Source of the DNA: UBA2589 sp965223235
GTDB lineage: Bacteria > Gemmatimonadota > Gemmatimonadetes > Longimicrobiales > Gaopeijiaceae
Length of the DNA stretch: 64,000 nucleotides
NCBI GenBank assembly: GCA_965223235.1
Contig: CBDCVV010000016.1
Span: 124,001-188,000, forward strand
Direction: 5' to 3'
The notes under the pieces were generated by a model that did no database searches, was not told the origin of the DNA, and worked only from the letters and a program-made list of their open reading frames with translations. A program made the translations under genes and the position numbers. This document shows positions 54,099 to 62,126 of this stretch, in pieces (positions within the stretch are counted from its first letter, which is position 1; every line of letters starts with the position of its first letter).

Positions 54099-54416
54099 CT
54101 ACCAGCCCGTCTGGGCCGCCACGGTGATCAGGGTGACGACAGCCAATGACCACAATGCGATGGCGTGCGGTGACCAGCCTCGGCGAAAGCCAAAGCCGAA
54201 GACGGTGCAGAGCAAGGAGAAGGCGAGCAGGGGGAATGACCAGATCGCGACGAGTGCACCGCCATGACGGCCCGGAGGTCCCAACTGGGAAAGGACCAGC
54301 AGGCCGATGGCAATCCCTCCGCATGCGGTGGCTGTCACCAGCAGTGCGTTGCTTCGCTCACGCCGAGTTGCCAAACCTGATTCCACCCGATTGTGTCGAT
54401 GTCCTGTAACGGACAT
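54099..54416 (-). CDS. Cassette 6: small three-helix membrane protein
   Basis: The 105-residue frame starts with an ATG inside attC 7 (54414-54416); a GTG at about 54386 is the alternative. Three hydrophobic helices follow ('ALLVTATACGGIAIGLLVL', 'ALVAIWSFPLLAFSLLCTV', 'AIALWSLAVVTLITVAA'). No family recognised. It fills almost the whole cassette. Confidence 0.62.
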   Translation of the reverse strand: MSVTGHRHNRVESGLATRRERSNALLVTATACGGIAIGLLVLSQLGPPGRHGGALVAIWSFPLLAFSLLCTVFGFGFRRGWSPHAIALWSLAVVTLITVAAQTGW

Positions 54417-54509
54417 GATTCACTACACGGAGTCAGGCGCAAGCGCCGGTAGCCTGTTGCCGGCCGAGATGATTATGCGCCTGACGGAGAGAGCGTGAAT
54501 CAGGCGTTA
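54407..54509 (-). repeat. attC site 7 (short, 103 bp)
   Basis: The shortest site. Its interior stem pairs GTCAGGCGCA with TGCGCCTGAC, and the ends are TAACGGACATGATTCAC and GCGTGAATCAGGCGTTA. It belongs to the cassette 7 nuclease-like gene. Confidence 0.88.
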
Positions 54510-54573
54510 TGTGACCTCGCGTGGTGGGGCCGGTCCGGGACGCGATCGGTTCCGCCCGGTCGAAATCACCCGA

Positions 54574-55341
54574 TCACGCCGGATGATTGAAGAGCTTGTA
54601 TTGGAGCAGGTCCAGACGGCCGAGTCCGTACTGCTCCCTGAGGCGGGCTGCGGTCACCGCGAGTCTTCTGCGGTCTCCCGGGAAATCCGCGATCAGTGCC
54701 TCACCCTTAGACTCGCGTTGGCGCGGGTCTTCGACTTCCATCGAGGCCCGAAGTGCCGCGATGAGGGCGCTGAATCTGAAGTCTGAGTACTGCATAGAAA
54801 GCGGATTCAGGCATGCCGTCAAGTGCGTGGGACTGCTGATGAACACAGCATCAAGCTCATCTCGGCGGTGGAAGACCGATTCGTGGAAGAAGTAGCATTC
54901 AGCCTCGACCACCCCTCCTGAGCTTGTTGTGCTTTCGATTCGTTGGAGCCCATAGAGTTGGGCTCGCAACGCGCCTGGCGACAGGACTCCTCCCGGGGTA
55001 CGTGAGGCAGCGTCGAACCACACCAAGGCGAAGTCATTCCCCACGCGTTCCGGATAGTCACGAATCTGACGCCATGCGTCTTCGACGATCTCGCGGGTGC
55101 GTCTGCCGGAGTACGCGCGCGTCTCACCTGGAACGTCGTCTACAATCCGCCTGAGTTGTTCATCGTCACGGCGTGATTTGACTTCTACTAGTGCTGACTC
55201 GCTACCAATCGAGACTCGAAAGTCCGGCGTTCGGTGAGCGGAGGTCTCCGGGATCCGATACACCTCGACTCCGCAATCGGCGAGCCAGGCACCCACAGCG
55301 TCGGCCGGTGGGTCCGGCCGGCGGTCACTGCTTTCATCCAC
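54574..55341 (-). CDS. Cassette 7: protein with PD-(D/E)XK nuclease-like motif
   Basis: The 255-residue protein has no named family. Near residue 35-60 it reads 'TPDFRVSIGSESALVEVKSR', which matches the catalytic core of PD-(D/E)XK nucleases: Asp in PDF, then hydrophobic strand and E-X-K. Restriction-like or repair-like nucleases and some T4SS-linked proteins use this core. The rest is mixed alpha/beta with no known partner domain. A defence role is possible because of the cassette setting but unproven. Confidence 0.7.
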   Translation of the reverse strand: MDESSDRRPDPPADAVGAWLADCGVEVYRIPETSAHRTPDFRVSIGSESALVEVKSRRDDEQLRRIVDDVPGETRAYSGRRTREIVEDAWRQIRDYPERVGNDFALVWFDAASRTPGGVLSPGALRAQLYGLQRIESTTSSGGVVEAECYFFHESVFHRRDELDAVFISSPTHLTACLNPLSMQYSDFRFSALIAALRASMEVEDPRQRESKGEALIADFPGDRRRLAVTAARLREQYGLGRLDLLQYKLFNHPA

Positions 55342-55367
55342 GAGTCAGGTCCCGAAGCGATGTCACG

Positions 55368-55578
55368 TAACGGTCCAAATGACTCACGACGCGGAGGCCG
55401 GCGCAAGCGGAGCAGGGGGGAGGCCGCGAACGACCCGCGGAGCGCGACGGCTTCAGCTTTCACCCAGATCTGAGCGCCGGCCGCAGTGTCCCCGAAGGGG
55501 CGGAGCCGTTGGTGACCCGAAGGGCCTGCTCGGTCAGAGCGAAGAGAGTTCCGAGGCGACAGCGTGAGTCAGGCGTTA
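55368..55578 (-). repeat. attC site 8 (211 bp)
   Basis: Long class: ends TAACGGTCCAAATGACTCACG and GCGTGAGTCAGGCGTTA pair, and the interior has the GTGTCCCCGAAGGGGCGGAGCCGTTGG variant of the conserved block. It belongs to cassette 8. Confidence 0.85.
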
Positions 55579-55627
55579 TCGGACGTGCGCGCGGTCGCCC
55601 GCATCGCTCTCCCAGCTGTCGTGGTCC

Positions 55628-57076
55628 CTACGGCTGACTCCAGGGAACGGCCGTCACCTCGCCGACCCACCCGCCTCTACGTGTCCGATCGGCGTAGTTG
55701 CCCTCGAAGCCGAGAAGCGAGAGAAGGCAGAGCTCGACGTATTGGAGCCCGATCTCCTTCGCCTCCAGTTTCCCGATGGCGCCGAGATGCGAGAGCTTGA
55801 GTCGCTTCTTGTGTGTCGGATGGATGATGGCGTTTCGAACCTGCACGAAGGACTCGGGGCCATCTGATGCGCCCCAGCTGCTCGCCGCGGCGGACAGGTC
55901 GGCGAGGTGGCTCGGGAGCGTTGTGGGCACCCGACACTCTGTGAGTAGGTCCCTGAGATTCTGCGCCGTCGTATCTTGTCGAAACCGGTCGTTGGTCTTC
56001 ACGGACCGGCGATCCACAAGCACAACCCAAGCCAGTAGCTCGAGCGCGATCTGGGCCTTTGCTATCGCGCTCTCGAGACTGTCCGCCGTGTTGCCCTCCA
56101 CATACCAGTCCACAGCGTTTCGCAACGACTCGTTCCAGTTTGGGTCCTGATAGAGACGCGAGAACTGTTCGAACAGCGGGCCGACGGTGGATGGCTCGTG
56201 CACAGGGAACCAGGAGTTCACAGACCGCCACGGGCTGAGGATGTACGGGCCGAAGTCGGCGGCCACGTCGGCACTGGTACTGCGGTAGGGGAGTATTGGA
56301 CCCACCCAGAATCCCCTAGCAAGGCCGAGGAAGTACCGGAGTGCCTCTCGAACCATCTTGGCCTCGGCGTCTGGCAGGACGGATCCGTCACGGTGCCGGA
56401 TCTCCCCCACGTGGCCAATGGCGAAGCCTCCTTCCGCCCTGACCTTGTGCACTTGGTCGGTCCAGCCCTCGACCTGATCGAGGACGATCCGCGCGTTTGT
56501 GCTCGTGACAACCCACCGACGGGCGCCCGAAGCGAGTCGCGGTGGTGGACAGCGGACTGATGAGCCGATGTAGGAATGGAAGTTGGTCAAGAGGAAATGG
56601 TGAGGGCCCTTTCGTGTCCAATCGGGATCTGCGTGGAGAAAATCACTGACGAACCCTCGGACGGCCGAGGGCTGCGTCGTTGAGCCGGGCGAAACACTGT
56701 TGATGTAGGTGGGCGCTTCTGAGAACCCTGGGATTTGAAGCGTTGCGTCCGAGAGTTCGGTGATGCTTGGCGCGCCGGACACCCAAGCCTCGAGGCGAGC
56801 TCTAGGTGAGGGAAGCCATGAGTAGCGGAGGGTGCCGGTGCCTGGGTACTCGGTGCCGTTGACCCGGACGATAAGAGGGCCGTCGTGGAGGTGGAGGACT
56901 GTGTTCGGCGAGGACACGTCGAACGGTGGCGATAGGCCGATAGGAAGCTGCTCGATCGACCGCGCGATTGGAGAAAACTCAGCCCGGGCCCTCGTCGCAC
57001 GCACTCGCCGGCGTCGGACGACGAAGCCGACCGCGATAGCGGCTACTAGGAGTGCACCACCTGCAACGATCTCCAT
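55628..57076 (-). CDS. Cassette 8: membrane-anchored protein with HEPN-like C-terminus
   Basis: The 482-residue protein starts with one transmembrane helix (MEIVAGGALLVAAIAVGFVV, then RRRR), placing the rest in the cytoplasm. A large uncharacterised middle part follows. The last 170 residues are helical and contain 'VQVRNAIIHPTHKKR', an R-N-X3-H HEPN RNase motif like that of ApeA-type HEPN domains. The 1.56-kb cassette is the largest complete one in the array. A membrane-tethered HEPN protein suits a sensor or suicide defence role; this is inference. Confidence 0.68.
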   Translation of the reverse strand: MEIVAGGALLVAAIAVGFVVRRRRVRATRARAEFSPIARSIEQLPIGLSPPFDVSSPNTVLHLHDGPLIVRVNGTEYPGTGTLRYSWLPSPRARLEAWVSGAPSITELSDATLQIPGFSEAPTYINSVSPGSTTQPSAVRGFVSDFLHADPDWTRKGPHHFLLTNFHSYIGSSVRCPPPRLASGARRWVVTSTNARIVLDQVEGWTDQVHKVRAEGGFAIGHVGEIRHRDGSVLPDAEAKMVREALRYFLGLARGFWVGPILPYRSTSADVAADFGPYILSPWRSVNSWFPVHEPSTVGPLFEQFSRLYQDPNWNESLRNAVDWYVEGNTADSLESAIAKAQIALELLAWVVLVDRRSVKTNDRFRQDTTAQNLRDLLTECRVPTTLPSHLADLSAAASSWGASDGPESFVQVRNAIIHPTHKKRLKLSHLGAIGKLEAKEIGLQYVELCLLSLLGFEGNYADRTRRGGWVGEVTAVPWSQP

Positions 57077-57140
57077 CGGCGCTGTCGGGTTTGTGTTGGG
57101 TCAAGCGACCAACGGTGATTGCGGACAGGGAGCGCATGTC

Positions 57141-57276
57141 CGACGGTCAAACGGACTCACGACGCGGAGGTGAGCGTGCAAACGCTCACCGTAGTGTCCG
57201 CGAAGCGGCCGAGCCGTTGGTTGCCTTCAGTCTATCCGCCGATTGGAGCAGAGGCGAGAGCGTGAGACCGGCGTTA
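57141..57276 (-). repeat. attC site 9 (core deletion)
   Basis: Body and right end are intact, but the left core reads GTCCGACGG where GTCCGATAACGG is expected: TAA is missing. This likely blocks recombination on that side. Confidence 0.85.
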
Positions 57277-57296
57277 CAGGACGCGGCGTGGTTGTT

Positions 57297-57590
57297 CTAG
57301 TCGCGTTGTTTCCAATATCCGGGGCGACGGCGCTGGTGCATTACCGCGAGGACTCGAACGCCGTCGGGGATCCGGCGATACACGATGCTGAAGGGGAAGC
57401 GCCGACAAAGGTAGCGTCGATAGGGTGGTTCGAACGCGGGTGCGAGCTCTGGATTCTCACGGATCGCCGCCCAGATCCGATGCACCTCGTCGAACAAATC
57501 AACTCCCAGACCCCCGGCCTGCGCTTCGTAGAAGGCCGCCGCTTCGATGAACTCGTCCAGCGCTGCAGGGTGGACGAAGAGGTCTACCAA
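57297..57590 (-). CDS. Cassette 9: ParE/RelE-family toxin
   Basis: A TTG at 57590 that overlaps the antitoxin's stop gives a 97-residue protein; longer versions are not ParE-like. It reads 'FVHPAALDEFIEAAAFYEAQ', 'RRFPFSIVYRR' and 'VLAVMHQRRRPGYW', closely parallel to the toxin in cassette 3. It ends only 20 bases from attC 9. Confidence 0.86.
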   Translation of the reverse strand: MVDLFVHPAALDEFIEAAAFYEAQAGGLGVDLFDEVHRIWAAIRENPELAPAFEPPYRRYLCRRFPFSIVYRRIPDGVRVLAVMHQRRRPGYWKQRD

Positions 57591-57805
57591 CCGAGGCGCG
57601 TCCGGGCAGACGTGAGGGCGTCCTCCATGGGGATCGCCTCGACCGAGCCAGCGTCGAGTTCGGCGTCCCGCCGCTTCACTTCGGCGAGCCACTCCTTCTC
57701 AATCTCAGCCTCGTCGTCGAGGCTGGCGATGAGGCGTTCGGCTAGCCGGGCTCGCTGCTCTGCAGGGAGCTTCAGTGCCTCTTGCTCTAGTTGATCGGTG
57801 GTCAT
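57584..57805 (-). CDS. Cassette 9: addiction-module antitoxin
   Basis: From the ATG at 57805 the product has 73 residues, 'MTTDQLEQEALKLPAEQRARLAERLIASLDD' being the family core, split here as the DNA-binding and dimer part. It parallels the antitoxin in cassette 3. The frame upstream of 57805 is proline-rich and probably not translated. Confidence 0.86.
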   Translation of the reverse strand: MTTDQLEQEALKLPAEQRARLAERLIASLDDEAEIEKEWLAEVKRRDAELDAGSVEAIPMEDALTSARTRLGW

Positions 57806-57882
57806 CCGGTACTCCACGATGGGGACACCCCCATGATACCGTTTCGGGCCCGGGCGGTGCCATGTCCAGAAGCCGTGTCCTG

Positions 57883-58014
57883 TAACGGTCAAACGGACTC
57901 ACGACGCGGAGCAGGGCGAAGTCCCTGCGTAGTGTCCGCGAAGCGGCCGAGCCGTTGGTTGTCTTCAGTCTACTCGCGGATTGGAGCAGAGGCGAGAGCG
58001 TGAGACCGGCGTTA
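57883..58014 (-). repeat. attC site 10
   Basis: 132 bp, arm GCAGGG-CGAAGT-CCCTGC. The right flank GTTATAGGAC differs from the partner core at attC 11 (GTTATCGGAC) by one base. Confidence 0.9.
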
Positions 58015-58058
58015 TAGGACGGGCGCGGCTCGCGCTCACGTCAGCGCTTACAAGCCGA

Positions 58059-58661
58059 CTACTCGCGAGTTGGCGATGCTGAAGAGGCCCCGAGTTCGCA
58101 GAACCCGGTCAACCCATCGCCTTCTCGAATGATCGTCTGCTGTTCTTCGACGGATAGGAAGGGCCAGGCGGAACAGGGGATAAACTTCACTGGACTAGAT
58201 TCTGCAGAAATCAATCCGAGGGGGCGAAGGCCTGGATCGCGCCACGTTGGAAGACTCGCGACGATCTGCTCCGGCAGTTGGATGGCCGTTGTCTCGTGCC
58301 GATCGGCCAAGACAACGGTTGGACTCCATGGTTCATCAGGAATCAACACCCCTATCCTGATACGCCCGCCGCTGTTCATGGGAAGGCTGACTCGCCCTAG
58401 AAGACGCCCCTCTCTGGGTTCGCCTCCGTAGATCCGGACCTCCTGCTCATACTCGGCAAGAAATGGGTGAGCCGGCGTGGCGTCCAATGCAATCGAGTAG
58501 CCGCCACCCACCGCGATCGACTCTATGACTTGGCTAGTGTCCGGATCGCACGCACTCGCGGTGAGTACGACGCCCAGGATTTCCCACCACTTCTTGCTCG
58601 AAGCGGGCCTGTCTCGTGATGAGTGGATCATTCTGGCCTGAGACACTAGTCCGAAGCGCAT
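58059..58661 (-). CDS. Cassette 10: lipoprotein of unknown function
   Basis: The 200-residue frame (start 58661, or 58631) has a lipoprotein signal around residues 25-38 (EILGVVLTASAC) and a beta-rich mature part. No known domain. The unusually long region before the signal suggests the start at 58631 is better. It is one of three small lipoprotein cassettes in the array. Confidence 0.66.
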   Translation of the reverse strand: MRFGLVSQARMIHSSRDRPASSKKWWEILGVVLTASACDPDTSQVIESIAVGGGYSIALDATPAHPFLAEYEQEVRIYGGEPREGRLLGRVSLPMNSGGRIRIGVLIPDEPWSPTVVLADRHETTAIQLPEQIVASLPTWRDPGLRPLGLISAESSPVKFIPCSAWPFLSVEEQQTIIREGDGLTGFCELGASSASPTRE

Positions 58662-58667
58662 GTCCGA

Positions 58668-58874
58668 TAACGACCCAAATGACTCAAGACGCGTAAGCGT
58701 CCGCGGAGCGGCCGAGCCGTTAGGTCGTCTTCAGTCTAGGCGCCGAAGGGATAGCCGGCGAGCGCCACGGAACGGCGACGCGAGGATTCGCGGGCGCGGA
58801 ATGAAGTGTGACCGAACACCTACTTGGGTGCAGCTCGCCGGCGTATCGTAGGCGAGAGCTTGAGTCAGGCGTTA
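58668..58874 (-). repeat. attC site 11 (207 bp)
   Basis: Long class. Ends TAACGACCCAAATGACTCAAG and AGCTTGAGTCAGGCGTTA pair almost perfectly; the interior GCCGGCGAGC...GCTCGCCGGC is a second stem. Confidence 0.88.
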
Positions 58875-58897
58875 TCCGTCGTTCGCGCGCCCGGCGG

Positions 58898-59152
58898 TCA
58901 CAGGGGACGGAGATCCTCAAGAACTGTCCGCAATTGCGTGAACTGCTCATCGCTCAGCTCCGAGATAGTATCGGGCCGAAGTGCGCCGTTGTTTCGGCCA
59001 TTCCAGGCGGCGATGAGGTGCCCCAAGATGGTGGCGACGCTATTGCCGAGATCTGGATCGCCGTCGAGCGAGCCGTCCTGGATGCGTGATGCGAGTGCCG
59101 ACAGCTCCTCGGAAGCCTCGGCAAGGTGGAAGAGGATCCAGGGATCGTTCAT
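58898..59152 (-). CDS. Cassette 11: small helical protein
   Basis: The 84-residue protein is helical and acidic ('LFHLAEASEELSALASRIQD', 'TISELSDEQFTQLRTVLEDL'). No family is recognised. It occupies nearly the whole 301-base cassette, with about 23 bases on each side before an attC. Confidence 0.65.
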   Translation of the reverse strand: MNDPWILFHLAEASEELSALASRIQDGSLDGDPDLGNSVATILGHLIAAWNGRNNGALRPDTISELSDEQFTQLRTVLEDLRPL

Positions 59153-59175
59153 GGAGGTGCAGCGCGAATGACGGA

Positions 59176-59306
59176 TAACGGGCTAACGGACTCACGACGC
59201 GGAGCAGGGCAGAGCCCTGCGTAGTGTCCGCGAAGCGGCCGAGCCGTTGGTGGTCTTCAGTCTATGCGCCGATTGGAGCAGAGGCGAGAGCGTGAGACCG
59301 GCGTTA
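59176..59306 (-). repeat. attC site 12
   Basis: 131 bp with arm GCAGGGC/GCCCTGC; the left part reads TAACGGGCTAACGGACTCACG. The core flank GACGGATAAC matches attC 11's GTTATCCGTC exactly. Confidence 0.9.
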
Positions 59307-59345
59307 CATGGCGTCTCGCCACCCGCCCGTATGCCCAGAGCAGGA

Positions 59346-59813
59346 CTATTCGATGAGCTTTGAAGCCGGAGAAGCCGCATCGAGGCTGGTCGTGGACGAG
59401 CGCTGAGCGATGACAACGATTCCAGTGGTCAGGCCGGCGCCAAGAGCAGCGAACCCTCCGAGAATGGGCAGGTCCGAAAGCAGGGGAATCCAAGAACCCC
59501 CGATGAACACGCTTACCGCGAGTGGCGCCAGGGCCCCCATGACCCCACCAACGAGCGCGGTCCAGAAGAGGCTGATGTCGTGCAACTGCCGGCGGGACCG
59601 CAGAGCCCACAGTGCGGTCGCGAATCCGGTGACGGAGAATCCCCCGAAGAAGCCCCAGACCAGTACGCTCGCAAGCACCTGCTCGCCCATCAAATAGCCC
59701 GAGGCGATGCCTGACAATAGTGTCCAAGCGCCGGCGGCCAAGCCTGTGAAGGCGGCTCCGATCCCGCCCAAAGTTAGGATGCTCTTGATTCTCTTGAACC
59801 AACCACGGGTCAT
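59346..59813 (-). CDS. Cassette 12: four-helix membrane protein related to cassette 5
   Basis: The 155-residue protein has four hydrophobic segments and 'VTGFATALWALRSRRQLHDI' in the loop between helices 2 and 3, aligning with cassette 5 through that loop and the following 'GAxxGAxxxL' helix. The two are diverged homologs. Function unknown. Confidence 0.72.
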   Translation of the reverse strand: MTRGWFKRIKSILTLGGIGAAFTGLAAGAWTLLSGIASGYLMGEQVLASVLVWGFFGGFSVTGFATALWALRSRRQLHDISLFWTALVGGVMGALAPLAVSVFIGGSWIPLLSDLPILGGFAALGAGLTTGIVVIAQRSSTTSLDAASPASKLIE

Positions 59814-59843
59814 CGGGCTTCACGTATTGGGCGAGATGCCATG

Positions 59844-59975
59844 TAACGGTCAAACGGACTCACGACGCGGAGCAGGGCGAAGTCCCTGCGTAGTGTCCGC
59901 GAAGCGGCCGAGCCGTTGGTTGTCTTCAGTCTATGCGCCGATTGGAGCAGAGGCGAGAGCGTGAGACCGGCGTTA
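59844..59975 (-). repeat. attC site 13
   Basis: 132 bp, arm GCAGGG-CGAAGT-CCCTGC. The flank GTTACAGGAC is identical to the partner core at attC 14. Confidence 0.9.
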
Positions 59976-60011
59976 CAGGACGGCGGCGGTGGCGCGGTCC
60001 ACGGGGTCGTG

Positions 60012-60428
60012 TCAGCCAGAAGCGTGTGCGAGTCCGCCGTCGCAAACGATTCGATTCCCACCACGGACCGGGATGCCACCAGGAGTCGAGATAGAAGGAG
60101 TCGCTTCGCCCCAGGCCATGGCGCATCCTTCGGATCCGCCGAGACGCAGGTGGATAGCGGTCGCAGCCCATCCATCCGGTCCAACCGCTCGAACGTCGAT
60201 CCTGACCGAATCTGTGGGGCGCCAGTTCGTGTGATCCCGCAACTCTGACCAATCCCCTGTGAACGTGCCCCGCTTCTCGAAGTAGACTTCGTTCGCGATC
60301 GCGAAATCACGGAGTGTCGACTGGACTTGCTTGAGGGCGATGGTGGTATCCGTAGGGGGCGGAGCTTCAACGGCACAACCGACCAAGAAGACGGCAAGAA
60401 GGATCAGCCCCTCCCGTTGTCTTGTCAT
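60012..60428 (-). CDS. Cassette 13: lipoprotein with pilin-like region
   Basis: The ATG at 60428 follows AGGAG. The 138-residue product has a lipoprotein signal (ILLAVFLVGC) and then 'ALKQVQSTLRDFAIANEVYF' leading into 'GTFTGDWSEL', a pattern recalling the globular part of type IV pilin-like proteins. No pilus genes are near. Function unknown. Confidence 0.68.
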   Translation of the reverse strand: MTRQREGLILLAVFLVGCAVEAPPPTDTTIALKQVQSTLRDFAIANEVYFEKRGTFTGDWSELRDHTNWRPTDSVRIDVRAVGPDGWAATAIHLRLGGSEGCAMAWGEATPSISTPGGIPVRGGNRIVCDGGLAHASG

Positions 60429-60453
60429 CGTGACAACTCCTGCCGCTGTCCTG

Positions 60454-60589
60454 TAACGGTCAAACGGACTCACGACGCGGAGGTGAGCGTGCAAGCGCTC
60501 ACCGTAGTGTCCGCGCAGCGGCCGAGCCGTTGGTTGCCTTCAGTCTATGCGCCGATTGGAGCAGAGGCGAGAGCGTGAGACCGGCGTTA
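60454..60589 (-). repeat. attC site 14
   Basis: 136 bp, arm GGTGAGCG/CGCTCACC; appears identical to attC 16, since both belong to the duplicated cassette. Confidence 0.92.
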
Positions 60590-60653
60590 TGTGATATGCT
60601 CTTGGGCCAAGGGCGTGTTTTCCGACGCCCAGGTGTGCACGGGAGGCTTCACC

Positions 60654-61193
60654 TTAGGGGAAGAGGTCGTAGCCTCGTGCGGTGAAGACCTGTCCGCATT
60701 GTGGACAGTCGAGTTCGCGTTCGAGGTCTAGGACGGCTGATCCCAGTTGCGGCTCGCCTCGGAAGGTAGCGAGCGAACCCAAGAGGGCCCGGAGCCAACC
60801 TACATCTGACTCTTCAGCGATAGCCTCGAGGGCAAGCGGCACCGCGTCCTCTATCGCCCGGGAGTATGCGGCGTCGAGGGAGGAGGGCATTGGCGGGGAG
60901 TCGGACCTGTGTCGCATGGCTTCGATGCAGGAGGCCAGCAACAGGTGCTCTGCCCGTTCGATGGGCGGGCGAGAGGCCGCAGCCGACACTATGTGGGGCA
61001 GTGCGGCATAAGAGGCTGTGCCCACGTCGTTCTGATGACACAGCCCGCTCCAGAGTGAGAACCAGGGTTCACGCCTGGAGTCATTGGACTTGATGGGCGC
61101 GGACGGCAGGGCGCGGAGAAGAGCTGGGATATCGGACGCCGAACCGTGGGCGTGCCTGAGCTTCACCCACTCTGTGCTGTCGAGATCAAGCAT
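60654..61193 (-). CDS. Cassette 14: hypothetical protein, first copy of duplicated cassette
   Basis: The 179-residue protein reads 'EPWFSLWSGLCHQNDVGTAS' and 'AALPHIVSAAASRPPIERAE', a pattern with HEAT-like helices found in uncharacterised bacterial proteins. It ends with CPQCG, a single CXXC. It differs from the copy at 62127-62666 by one residue (Arg versus Gln in 'GWLRALLGSL'). Function unknown. Confidence 0.75.
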   Translation of the reverse strand: MLDLDSTEWVKLRHAHGSASDIPALLRALPSAPIKSNDSRREPWFSLWSGLCHQNDVGTASYAALPHIVSAAASRPPIERAEHLLLASCIEAMRHRSDSPPMPSSLDAAYSRAIEDAVPLALEAIAEESDVGWLRALLGSLATFRGEPQLGSAVLDLERELDCPQCGQVFTARGYDLFP

Positions 61194-61232
61194 GCGAAAG
61201 GACTGTGGCGCTCAGGTTGAGAGCGTGTCACA

Positions 61233-61458
61233 TAACGGTCAAACGGACTCACGACGCGGAGCAGGGCAGAGCCCTGCGTAGTGTCCGCGCAGCGGCCGAG
61301 CCGTTGGTCGCCTTCAGTCTATCCGCCGCAGGGATAGCCGGCGAGCGCCACCCGAGAAGGAACGCGAGGACCTGCGGGCGCGGAAAGAAGTGTGACCGCG
61401 CTCCTGGTTGGTTGCAGCGAGCCGGCGTATCTGAGGCGAGAGCTTGAGTCAGGCGTTA
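61233..61458 (-). repeat. attC site 15 (226 bp)
   Basis: Long class: left half as in the short class (GCAGGGC/GCCCTGC arm), right half as in attC 11 (GCCGGCGAGC, AGCTTGAGTCAGGCGTTA). It looks like a hybrid of the two classes. Confidence 0.87.
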
Positions 61459-61481
61459 TGGGACGTACGCCCACTGCCCGC

Positions 61482-61898
61482 CTATAGGATCAATCGAACG
61501 ACCGTGAGAGTTCGTTGCTCCGGATCTAGCACCGCCAATCCGCAGTCCGAGCTCGTCGCAGGCTCAACGCGAACGAGGGCGCGGGATCCAGGATCAAGCA
61601 GTGAAGCGAGTTCGATTTCGCAGACCGGGGACGAAGCGGTTGCCGGTGCGACTTCGAGCGCGTCGAATCCCGCGGCGGGAGCGCTCGCAGTTAGGTGTTC
61701 GGCCTCGGTCGAAGAAAGTCTCAGCACCACCTTCACGTAGAGATCCGAGCCAGCGAACCCTGATTCCTCATCTACGAACTCAAGGACCTCCGCATCCGTT
61801 GGCACATCCAAGCCACTGAAGCGCTCGGCTAGTGCGTGGGGGCTTCGTGAGCAGGCCGCCAGGTATGCGATGCCAATCAGGAGCAGCTTGCGACTCAA
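61482..61898 (-). CDS. Cassette 15: lipoprotein of unknown function
   Basis: A TTG at 61898, with GGAGGCGAG upstream, opens a 138-residue lipoprotein (MSRKLLLIGIAYLAAC, lipobox LAAC). The mature part is acidic and has no known domain. The frame runs on into attC 16, but that part has no signal character. Confidence 0.66.
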   Translation of the reverse strand: MSRKLLLIGIAYLAACSRSPHALAERFSGLDVPTDAEVLEFVDEESGFAGSDLYVKVVLRLSSTEAEHLTASAPAAGFDALEVAPATASSPVCEIELASLLDPGSRALVRVEPATSSDCGLAVLDPEQRTLTVVRLIL

Positions 61899-61926
61899 TC
61901 GCGACTCGCCTCCGGCGTATGTCCCA

Positions 61927-62062
61927 TAACGGTCAAACGGACTCACGACGCGGAGGTGAGCGTGCAAGCGCTCACCGTAGTGTCCGCGCAGCGGCCGAGC
62001 CGTTGGTTGCCTTCAGTCTATGCGCCGATTGGAGCAGAGGCGAGAGCGTGAGACCGGCGTTA
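61927..62062 (-). repeat. attC site 16
   Basis: 136 bp, arm GGTGAGCG/CGCTCACC, the same sequence as attC 14. Its left flank GTCCCATAAC is the exact complement of attC 15's GTTATGGGAC. Confidence 0.92.
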
Positions 62063-62126
62063 TGTGATATGCTCTTGGGCCAAGGGCGTGTTTTCCGACG
62101 CCCAGGTGTGCACGGGAGGCTTCACC

